Origin: Schizochytrium sp. CCTCC M209059 | Lineage: Eukaryota > Sar > Bigyra > Thraustochytrida > Thraustochytriidae | DNA: 39,380 nt | Direction of reading: 5' to 3' | Assembly (NCBI GenBank): GCA_000818945.1 | Contig: KN805372.1 | Location: forward strand, 558,055 to 597,434 | Shown here: positions 10,160 through 17,508 of the stretch, one piece after another | How positions within the stretch are numbered: position 1 is the stretch's first letter | Layout: each line of letters starts with the position of its first letter | The notes under the pieces: model-generated | Told to the model about the DNA's origin: nothing | Databases searched by the model: none | The model's input: only the letters and a program-made list of their open reading frames with translations | Translations under genes and position numbers: made by a program

Positions 10160-11185
10160 TTAGCCTTGCGCAAGGAGTTTAGCAGGAATGCAGTCCACCT
10201 CGACATCCCACACAAAACGACCTTCGTGCAAAGCCTTGGTCTCAAACTTTGTTTGCGGGCGCCACGCTGGTCGCGTACCCATGCGAAGACCAAGATCCTG
10301 CGCGACTGCGGCCATGCGCGCAGCAGCAGCAAGCTCGTCGTCGCGGGCAGTGCGCTGATGGCGCACAGCAGCAGCGGCCTCCGGTGAAAACTCCGAATTA
10401 TCTGGTCCTCCACTTTGACCGATGCGGCAAACGCGCCAAAATGTAGAATTGGGTTCAGCACGCAAGTGATCTAGAACGTCAAGCACGTAAAATCCAACAT
10501 CTGAGGCAATGTGAAGTACGCCGCCTGGTGCAAGTTTTGGCGCAAGCATTGCAAAGAAATTTGCACTCATCAGTCTGCAGTTCATGTCCGTCTCGCTGCC
10601 AGGAAAGGGATCGGGAAAGTAAATTTGAACGCGATCAAAGCTTCCATCACCACAGTATCGTTGCAGGAATTTCGTTGCTTCACCGCCAAAGAGACGCACG
10701 TTCCTTCGGCCTTGCTGATCACACGCCTCTGCGACGAGGGCATGACCCGCGCGGTAAATTTCTGCACCAAGAAAGCGTTCCTTTGGCCTTGCGGCTGCGA
10801 GTTGTAGAATTGAATCGCCTGCGCCGAAACCTATATCGAGGACAAGACCTTCTGTCGCGTCGGCGCAGTCGTGGAAGAGCGTGTCCCAGTCAATCGGTTC
10901 TCCGAACTTCAGACTTTTGTAATCACGACCATACTTTGGCCAAATATTTTGCAAGATTGCGCGTTGTCGCTTGCTCAAGTTTTGTCGTCGGGCCTGGTAC
11001 CATCTCGGCATTTGAAGCTTGTCGAGCTCTTTTCGTGGCGTCGGCTTGGGTTCTTGGTGACCGTCTGCAAGAATTTCCAGCTCCTTTTCAACATCGCCAT
11101 CTTTTGCAAGACCATGGTCACAAACGTCCAGCTGCGGCAGAGCATTGATCAAGTCGTCCACAAGGTCCGGCTCTGTAATATCCAT
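10160..11185 (-). CDS. TrmB-like tRNA (guanine-N7) methyltransferase family protein
   Basis: 341 aa from the ATG at 11183-11185; the open frame reaches 11245 only by a GTG, just below an in-frame TGA, so this is the first usable ATG. After an acidic N-terminal part (1-60), residues 66-90 (RRQNLSKRQRAI, then IWPKYGRDY) match the segment preceding TrmB catalytic domains. The SAM-binding loop is LVLDIGFGAGDS at about 114-125, followed by FLGAEIYRAG, the acidic residue expected to bind the SAM ribose. FPDPFP lies at 190-195 and GGVLHIASDVGFY at 221-233. In family members the PDP motif is normally followed by a basic stretch (K/R-H-x-x-R-R) that contacts tRNA; here it reads GSETDMNCRLM, so substrate or activity may differ. 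The gene is divergent from the membrane-protein gene at 11804. Confidence 0.85.
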   Translation of the reverse strand: MDITEPDLVDDLINALPQLDVCDHGLAKDGDVEKELEILADGHQEPKPTPRKELDKLQMPRWYQARRQNLSKRQRAILQNIWPKYGRDYKSLKFGEPIDWDTLFHDCADATEGLVLDIGFGAGDSILQLAAARPKERFLGAEIYRAGHALVAEACDQQGRRNVRLFGGEATKFLQRYCGDGSFDRVQIYFPDPFPGSETDMNCRLMSANFFAMLAPKLAPGGVLHIASDVGFYVLDVLDHLRAEPNSTFWRVCRIGQSGGPDNSEFSPEAAAAVRHQRTARDDELAAAARMAAVAQDLGLRMGTRPAWRPQTKFETKALHEGRFVWDVEVDCIPAKLLAQG

Positions 11186-11803
11186 AACTTCCCTCTTCAC
11201 CCCGTTTCTCTGAGAGCCTTCCTTGGTGACGAGGAAGTCCTGCACCGCGAGGAGATCAAATCAAGACTAACCTGCTGCACTACGTACTACAGTAAGACGA
11301 AGAGCCGTCTTCGTCCAGCTTGCGGTCGCCAAGCCCTTGGCGCTTGGCTTGCTTGCTTGCTTGCGTGCTCTCTGTCTGGCTGGGTCGCGGACTTGCTCGT
11401 GGGCTAACCGACTGGCTCTGGCTGGCTGGCTGGCTGGGTTGGCTGTCTGGCAGTGGTTTGGGAAAAAGAGACTCGTTGCAAGACTAGGATGAGTAACTAG
11501 TTCGAGCACTATCAGACGAGCACCTTGCTCCAGGTCACCTCACTGTCAGCGGGGCAGTCATGGCGGCAGAAACGTATCCTCGTCGCTCGCCGTGCACGAG
11601 CACGAGCGAGAAAGGGTCACACACGCGCGCGCGTGCGCACGTATCGTGAGCGACGGCAACCCGGCACGAGCGCAGAAAGCACACAGACGGCCGAGGGTGC
11701 TGTTTGTGAACAGAACAGCTGATCTGCTCCTTCGGGCGAGAGCAACCGCCTCTCTCGCCGACCCCACCAAAAGAGAGCAAGGAAAGGGACGCCAAGAAAG
11801 ACG
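11186..11803. other. shared divergent upstream region (TrmB-like / TM protein)
   Basis: 618 bp between the two divergent start codons. It holds GCTT-type repeats near 11346-11364, GGCT-type repeats at 11414-11448, and an alternating CGCG-rich patch near 11625-11640. No coding sequence supported. It probably carries both promoters. Confidence 0.5.
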
Positions 11804-13063
11804 ATGCTGCCTACGCACACGAAGAACCGCAATGGCGGCGGCATGAGCGGACCGCCAACGACAATGAAGCTCCAGTCTGCTTTTGACAAGGGCATGAACA
11901 TGGCGGGTATCAAGAGCACCAAGTCTGGGTCCGGGGACAAGGAGCGTGCATACATTATCCGACAGAACTGGGCGTTGAAAACTGTGCTGCTCTTGCTGGC
12001 AATTTTTGGCGCCGGCATGGTGATCCTCTTCAACACGGTTCTTCAAGTGAACGTGTCGCGCCGAGAAGCAATGCGATCAGAAAAGGTTCATCATCAGCTC
12101 GAGCACCAGGCTCAGGTGAGATTAATGAAGGCCCATTTGGAACTGCAAAAAGCGCTCGAGACTGAAATTCACGAAACGAGTCGATTTGAAGAGTTCAGAT
12201 CGATTGCGGAACACGCCCTTGGAGACTATTCCGCGTCGGTGGTCAAGGTCCTGCACGAGAACAACGTCGACAAGGATGTTGTGGCGTCGGTAGAATCCTC
12301 CACTGACAACTTGCGCAAGAGTCTGGACAACTCGTTTGACAACTTTTTGCACCACTTCAAGGGAGTTGCCGAGTCGGCACGTCACAGTCTGAAACGTGTA
12401 GCGCATGCCATTGTGAGCGACGTGGAGCTTGACAAAAAGGAAGAAGACCGCTACCGGGAAAAGATGAAGAGAACGTTTGGCGTCAAGGTTGACGATGTGG
12501 ACCCCAAGGTGGCCGATGCTGAAGCGCATAAATACGACCAGTACGGGATTTTGGACGAGAGTGATGAAGGCGATGACGAGGACGAGGAAGAGATTCGCGA
12601 GTCCGTCGAGTTCTTCTTTTCCAAGCTCAAGGCCCACGATTACCCGCTGCTCAAGGCCGAGGTGATCGAGGAGTGGGAAAACGACATGGCCGATATCTCT
12701 AGCACGCTGGCCGACGAAGAAAAGGAGGTCGACCTGAATACGATTCGGGACCGAGTGAACGCCAAAGTTGCCATGTATGCGCCGAAGGCGGACAAGTTCG
12801 ACCCGTCCCGGCACAATTCCATTGTGGACTACTACGAGATGCAGATTGAACTGGCCAAGATCTCTTTCCATAAGCAAAGTCTCATGGACCTCTATGACGG
12901 CTGGAAGTCCGACGGCAAGCTTAATGTGTACACGATCCTCTCTGGTCTTGAGCACATTGCAGAAGAGAACAACATGTACTTATTGTACGAATGGCTCGAC
13001 GGCGTTGAGGGCGATGAGGACGAGGTTGAGACCCCAGGTGGCGCTGCGGCTTCGGACAAATAA
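11804..13063 (+). CDS. single-pass membrane protein with acidic lumenal/cytosolic domain, unknown
   Basis: 419 aa from the ATG at 11804; later in-frame ATGs at 11843 and 11864 would shorten only the unstructured N-terminus. One strongly hydrophobic helix (about 57-80, core VLLLLAIFGAGMVILF) follows a basic N-terminal segment, which by the positive-inside rule suggests N-in/C-out (type II) topology. Residues 85-230 are helical, coiled-coil-like and rich in Lys, Glu and His. An acidic run (DESDEGDDEDEEE) lies near 248-260, and a conserved-looking helical region (about 265-405) with many aromatic residues follows before an acidic tail. No known motif was found. No KDEL-type or other retention signal is seen at the C-terminus (AASDK). 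I do not recognise the family. Confidence 0.85.
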   Translation: MLPTHTKNRNGGGMSGPPTTMKLQSAFDKGMNMAGIKSTKSGSGDKERAYIIRQNWALKTVLLLLAIFGAGMVILFNTVLQVNVSRREAMRSEKVHHQLEHQAQVRLMKAHLELQKALETEIHETSRFEEFRSIAEHALGDYSASVVKVLHENNVDKDVVASVESSTDNLRKSLDNSFDNFLHHFKGVAESARHSLKRVAHAIVSDVELDKKEEDRYREKMKRTFGVKVDDVDPKVADAEAHKYDQYGILDESDEGDDEDEEEIRESVEFFFSKLKAHDYPLLKAEVIEEWENDMADISSTLADEEKEVDLNTIRDRVNAKVAMYAPKADKFDPSRHNSIVDYYEMQIELAKISFHKQSLMDLYDGWKSDGKLNVYTILSGLEHIAEENNMYLLYEWLDGVEGDEDEVETPGGAAASDK

Positions 13064-13672
13064 GAAGGATACGAGACTGAGCATGCTTGGACCCCGGGTT
13101 GGGACATGCGTGTTACCTTATCCCACAGACATCACACGTAAGATCTTCGCGGGTGCGGCGACGGACATCCATCAGTCCATCCAGCCATCCAGCCATCCAG
13201 CCCCAAGTAAGGTTGTACAACGAGAGAATTAAGAGAGAGACATCCATGTGCTCGTGGACACATTGCGGCAACGTAGAGATGCAGGCAGCAACGCCGCGCC
13301 GCCGCATATGAGACGCGCACATGTGGAGGTGGGGTTGGGAGTTGGTAAGTAAATCTGAATCTTCCTCTTCTTTTTAAGTTGTTGTAGCGGTTGGTAGTCG
13401 TTAAGGATGTCGCCGCCGCTGCCGCCGTTGCCGCTGCTGCTGCCGCTGCTGCGGCTGCTGCGGCTGCTGCTGTTTTCTTGATGGTCATCACACAAAGGTT
13501 CGTTGTATGCTCCGCTCGCCATGATCATTCTGTCTCTGTTACCAAAGGTATGGCATTTCCAGATCCATCCCTGGAAAGGATGAAAAAGACTCTGTCTCCA
13601 CTTTCCAAAAGGTTTGTCGGCACGTTCGCGCAGCAGAGTGCCAACAGAGAAACAGATTCATTGGCATAGAGC
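13064..13672. other. gap between convergent genes, repeat-rich
   Basis: 609 bp between the 3' ends of the TM-protein gene (+) and the ankyrin gene (-). It holds CCAT(C)CAG-type repeats at about 13177-13202 and the GCC/GCT triplet tract at 13411-13473. Probably both 3' UTRs and terminators; no RNA gene seen. Confidence 0.5.
13411..13473. repeat. imperfect GCC/GCT triplet repeat
   Basis: About 63 bp of mixed GCC, GCT and GTT triplets between two convergent genes. It makes an Ala run if read on the plus strand, but no gene context supports translation. Confidence 0.8.
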
Positions 13673-14445
13673 TCATGAGCCGATTAGGTTGATGAGAACA
13701 ACGAGAAAGAGAAGAAACAAAAGGGGCATAAGGATGCCAGCGAGGCTGCCGCTGGACTTGCTCTTCTTGCTGCGCTTCTTCTTCTTTTTCTTCATTGCTT
13801 TGAGTTTCTTCTTGGCAGCCTTGGCATCACGCACACCTTTGCCCTCGAGGTAGTCTACAATGTCATCATGACCGCGAAACTCGGCCACTTCTAGAGGCGT
13901 CCGGTTCTGCTTGGTCTTGGCCTTGAGACTGGCGCCGGAGCGAACCAAGGTTTTAGCGCAACCGAGCTGACCCTGGTGGCACGCAACATGCAGCGGGGTC
14001 TCGAGCTTCTTTTGCTGTGTGTTATCAAACGTCAATTCATTCATTCGTCCGTCCGTCCGTCCGTCCGTTCGTTGACACGCGAATGATTTTCGAATTGATA
14101 TTGCATGCGTTGCGATTGCGTGTGCACGAAATGTGTTCATTCCCGAGGGAGGGATTAAAACATCAAGTGAGCGAGAGGATTAGATTAATGCGGTGCACGG
14201 AAAAGGCGACAACGTGAGTAACTTACACTGGTCACGAGATCGATATCCGCCCCATTGTCCAAGAGGAACTTGATCATTTCCTTGAGTCCATGCCGTGCCG
14301 CTGCGTGCATGGGACTATACCCGCCTTGTAAACATCCGTTGACGTCGGCGCCGCGCACCTTGAGCATCTTCTTGACGGCCGCCTCGTCGTCCTCCTCGAC
14401 GGCGTCGATGAGCTTGCGCATCACGTCTTCCTTGGTGGTCGGCAT
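13673..14445 (-). CDS. tail-anchored ankyrin-repeat protein, two exons (14445..14227, 14014..13673)
   Basis: Exon 1 runs 14445 down to 14227 (73 codons) and exon 2 runs 14014 down to 13673 (113 codons plus TGA); the joined product is 186 aa. The ATG at 14443-14445 begins MPTTKEDVMRK; no ATG lies further upstream in this frame. Ankyrin repeats are split by the intron: exon 1 has GADVNGC, GGYSPMHAAARHG and LLDNGADIDLV; exon 2 resumes with ETPLHVACHQGQ and RTPLEVAEFRGHDDIVDYL. A poly-Lys stretch follows, then a C-terminal hydrophobic helix (about the last 23 residues, core ILMPLLFLLFLVVLINLIG) with only a residue or two after it. That is the layout of a tail-anchored protein facing the cytosol from ER, mitochondria or another organelle. 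The partner is unknown. The gene is divergent from the 7TM gene. Confidence 0.85.
14015..14226 (-). other. spliceosomal GT-AG intron, 212 nt, phase 0
   Basis: On the minus strand the donor is AGT|GTAAGT (14226 downward) and the acceptor is ACACAG|CAA (ending at 14015). Splicing joins LVTS to QKKLETPLH in frame and restores consecutive ankyrin repeats. Without splicing the reading frame stops soon after the donor. The intron carries a GGAC-type tetranucleotide repeat (14043-14072). It is the only intron I can support in the window. Confidence 0.9.
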
Positions 14446-14566
14446 CTTCTTCGCGTTATCCGCGCTCGCAATCGCCTCAGGCCTTCCCCTCTTTTCCCTC
14501 TCCTCTTCCGCGAGCGCCGCGCCCTGCGCGAGCACCTGCACGCACGCGTCCACCCTTTCTTGCTCT

Positions 14567-14574
14567 GCACGTGC
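14567..14574. promoter_or_regulatory. GCACGTGC palindrome
   Basis: A perfect 8-bp palindrome within the longer CTGCACGTGCAG, followed by CGA as at 6582-6596. It lies about 120 bp upstream of the ATG of the ankyrin gene. Confidence 0.45.
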
Positions 14575-15145
14575 AGCGAGGGACCTCAGAGTCAGATCGA
14601 TCGAACGGGCGATCGACCGCGCCGCGTCGCGAGGGGGTGGAGGCGCCTCCGCTCAACCCGCTGCTCGCCTCTCTCGCCGCCTCGGGCTGCAGGCTGGCCA
14701 GCTGCTCGACCGACGCTCGATCGACCGCTCGATCGAGGGATTGATCATCGCTCGCACCGTGTCTTCGAGGCGTCAACTTTCCGTGCGCGGCTGCGAGGCG
14801 CGTGCAGTACACGGGGCACGCCGCGCCTTTCTGCTTCTTCGCTTCGGCCGCGGCCTCTTCGCGCCGGGGTGCGCCCGCTTTTCGAGCCCGCGGACTCTCC
14901 GCTTCCTGCCCCCAATCAAGCCCCCAGGATGCCCCCAATGACAGGCCCCGATAAGTCATCCTTCCTCGGCCCAACAGGGGTATGCTGCGTGTCTACGGCG
15001 CCCGCGGCGAATGGGAAAGAGACCTGTTTGGGGCGGGCTGGGCCCGGGGGGGCTTCGGGGAATAGGTCTTTAAAGCGGAACGCTTTGCGCAACGAACAGC
15101 CAGGAGGGGGTGTGCGCGGGTCACTTCCACGCCGGGATTCGCGCT

Positions 15146-15153
15146 GCACGTGC
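15146..15153. promoter_or_regulatory. GCACGTGC palindrome
   Basis: A perfect 8-bp palindrome about 320 bp upstream of the 7TM start codon and 700 bp from the ankyrin start codon, in their shared upstream region. Confidence 0.4.
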
Positions 15154-15474
15154 CGCACACGCACGCGGCGCTCGCGCTGGTCTCCTGTACTTTCAACTTG
15201 ACGGCGGCGGCTGACTGTTAATAGAGTAGAGAGAGCTGAGCTGGCTGCGAATCGGACATCCAGCAAAACTGGCGGAGGCGGGGCGTGACCAAGACGTCGC
15301 CGTCTTCTACTTCGCTTCGCTTCGCTTCAGCCTGCGAGCGAGCGAGCGAGCGAGCGAGTGAGTGAGCGTCGAAGCACGCTGCGCGGACGGGGAGCAACGC
15401 CACAAGATAAAAGAATACCAGTCAGGGGTCGCTGACGTTGGCGGTCGAGACGAGCCGAGACGAGACGAGACGAG

Positions 15475-16827
15475 ATGGAACGCTCGCTCAGGGCCTTGGC
15501 GAACGCGTCCTCGTGCACGGACAACGTGGAGTGCCCCGCGAACGAGCTTTGCTATACAGGAGTGCCGTGGTTTGAGAATGGCAATTACTCCACGGCGAAC
15601 CCGGACACGCTTCCGGGGTGCTATTGCAACACATTCTACGGGTTCACGGGCCCGCTCTGTCTTGAGGCGAGCGCTTCGACACAAATCACGATCGTCTGGA
15701 ACTCGCTCTCATTCGCGCTAGGGATCATCTGTCTTGTCGTACTCGGAGTCGCGACGTATCGCCTCCACCAGCGCGAGAAGCTCTGGTCAAGCCTGGCCAT
15801 GTTCACCACCATCGTCCTGTCCTTCGTCGGCACCTTGATGACGTCTTTGTGGGCTCTCATGGTAGCCCTCTCGGCCGCGGTACGTGAGGGTTTGCCACCT
15901 CCGCATTGGGACTTTAACGACCAATACAAGGGTCGCTACAATGCGCCGAGCCTCGTCTTTGGCCCCATCGGGGTCGGCATTTCGGCTTTGGCACTTTTGC
16001 ACGTCAGTCTCACATGGCTCGAAATCACCATCAACTCGGGCCGGCTGACCCCGCACCAGAGCTCTCGTCTCTCGGCTACGAAGCATTTCGTCTACCTCTT
16101 TGAGGTCTTGGCTGTTGCGGTTGGGATCAGCGGCACCGTTTATGAAAAGACACATGGTCGCAGCATCTTGGGCTTTCTTCTCCTCCCACTCATTCTCTTC
16201 ATCGTGGTGTCGTACTTTGTAGGCGCAGTGCTTCTGGTCCGCCTTCTTCATCACGCAACTGACGCTCGCTCGCAGCTGGACAGAGTGTCCAAGTCCTCGC
16301 AGGAGACAGCCTTTACGAACCCAGCAATGGTTTCGCCCGGCGCCGCAATCTCTCCTCCATCCTTCCTCGAAAACTCAGACTCGGGCCCAAACGAAAACAC
16401 AGGTAAGAAGAACGCGCGCGCGAGCTGGTTCTGGGCCAGTCTCCCGCCCCGGCCCTTGTCCAAGCCCAAGAACAAGACTCTTTCGACAAATCTGGAAGGT
16501 GGACGCACTCGCGCCTTGACGCAGGAATCAAAGGCATCCTCGGTTTCACCAAAGTCGCCTCCGACGAGTTCAGAAAAGCTGTTTTTTTCCGTCATGGTCA
16601 AAGTCCGCAACACGGTGATTGCCATCACTTTGTGCATAACTGCATTTCTCATTGCAACTGTGGGCATATCCTCGGTGGACCAGGCGTCCGATTCGGGCTG
16701 GAAGGCTTTAGCGACGCCCGGAGGTTTTCCCTATGTCAAGGCATTCCACCATTTGCAAATGACCAGCATCATCGTCTCGCAATTGAGCATTGCGATCTAT
16801 ATCTTCCCTATGGGCAGCGCTGTCTAA
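15475..16827 (+). CDS. seven-transmembrane protein with N-terminal EGF-like domain
   Basis: 450 aa from the ATG at 15475, which directly follows a CGAGA repeat. Six cysteines (C14, C20, C26, C49, C51, C62) have EGF spacing, with the hallmark CxC and a GFTGPLC ending. No separate signal peptide is seen before them. Seven hydrophobic segments follow at about 72-95, 103-136, 158-184, 205-223, 230-257, 378-401 and 425-446, giving an outside N-terminus and a very short inside tail (FPMGSAV). The loop between TM5 and TM6 is about 120 residues, Ser/Pro/Lys-rich and probably cytosolic. The plan resembles adhesion-type or other EGF-bearing 7TM receptors, but no class-specific motif (DRY, NPxxY, GPS cleavage site) is visible. 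Receptor function is therefore inference. Confidence 0.85.
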   Translation: MERSLRALANASSCTDNVECPANELCYTGVPWFENGNYSTANPDTLPGCYCNTFYGFTGPLCLEASASTQITIVWNSLSFALGIICLVVLGVATYRLHQREKLWSSLAMFTTIVLSFVGTLMTSLWALMVALSAAVREGLPPPHWDFNDQYKGRYNAPSLVFGPIGVGISALALLHVSLTWLEITINSGRLTPHQSSRLSATKHFVYLFEVLAVAVGISGTVYEKTHGRSILGFLLLPLILFIVVSYFVGAVLLVRLLHHATDARSQLDRVSKSSQETAFTNPAMVSPGAAISPPSFLENSDSGPNENTGKKNARASWFWASLPPRPLSKPKNKTLSTNLEGGRTRALTQESKASSVSPKSPPTSSEKLFFSVMVKVRNTVIAITLCITAFLIATVGISSVDQASDSGWKALATPGGFPYVKAFHHLQMTSIIVSQLSIAIYIFPMGSAV

Positions 16828-17508
16828 AAGAGCTCAAAATTGAACAGTAGGCCGAGTAGCACGTTCTCGCTTTTTCAAGCAGGTAGAATGGTAAGTATTT
16901 CGTCATCGTTGTTACCACTCGTACGCCATCTGAAAGGAGCAACTGTGGCATAGACGTCAAATCCAACCATAAAAGAATGGAGGGTCATGGATTCCGAGGC
17001 ACTCGACCAAAGTTCGTACAAGGATTACCACAAGACTTGAACTTGGATGAACCTGATTTTCGCAGACTCAAACTTGTAGAGTGATCATTTTAGTGTTTCA
17101 TATTTTCTTTTTCTTTTTTGCTAGGCCTGGTACGTAAGCTTAGTCTATTCCTTCGATGTTCTCTCAGCAATTTCGAGCTTACAATTTATAGTTTGCATCA
17201 GACAGCGAATTGCATCCTTCACTTGTGGGTATAGTAGCCTTTACGTTCTTCTCTTTCTTGTCCGTGCCTCGTCCCTGTTGTCAGGAAAAAAAATCATGAA
17301 CAAAAAAAGTTCTTACTGTCAATATCGCTCAATGGCGAGTTTTTTTCTGGCCATCGCCACAGACCGCCATCCGATTTGCAACCGGAGAGGCCCGGCGCAC
17401 GCGTGCGCTTGGTGAATAACCTGAGCTCGCTCGTGCTGCCCTCCCGCGCCCACCCGGAGCGTCTGACAGCGGCAAAGGTGCTCGGCGAAGAATAAAAAAG
17501 CCACAAAG
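16828..17508. other. intergenic region between 7TM gene and SLU7
   Basis: 681 bp, clearly more AT-rich than the genes, with T-runs near 17100-17120 and A-runs near 17285-17305. It should hold the 3' UTR of the 7TM gene and the promoter of SLU7, both on the plus strand. No RNA gene or further coding sequence recognised. Confidence 0.5.

Larger units (their letters stand above)
14446..15474. other. shared divergent upstream region (ankyrin / EGF-7TM)
   Basis: About 1 kb, very GC-rich. It contains two GCACGTGC palindromes, several CGATCG-rich segments (around 14597-14625 and 14705-14735, with CGCTCGATCGA repeated at 12-bp spacing), the palindrome GGAGGCGCCTCC near 14639, GCGA repeats at 15334-15368 and CGAGA repeats at 15445-15474 that run into the start codon of the 7TM gene. 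Long GC-rich open frames exist on both strands but look unlike real proteins. Confidence 0.5.

Noticed and set aside
14255..15201. Long GC-rich open frames between the ankyrin and 7TM genes
   Set aside because: Arg/Ala/Pro/Ser-rich, start at unlikely codons and overlap the ankyrin exon in antisense; no domain recognised.
16403..16524. Possible intron in the 7TM gene (GTAAGAAG ... GACGCAG)
   Set aside because: Its 122-nt length would break the frame leading into TM6 and TM7, whereas reading through gives a coherent protein.
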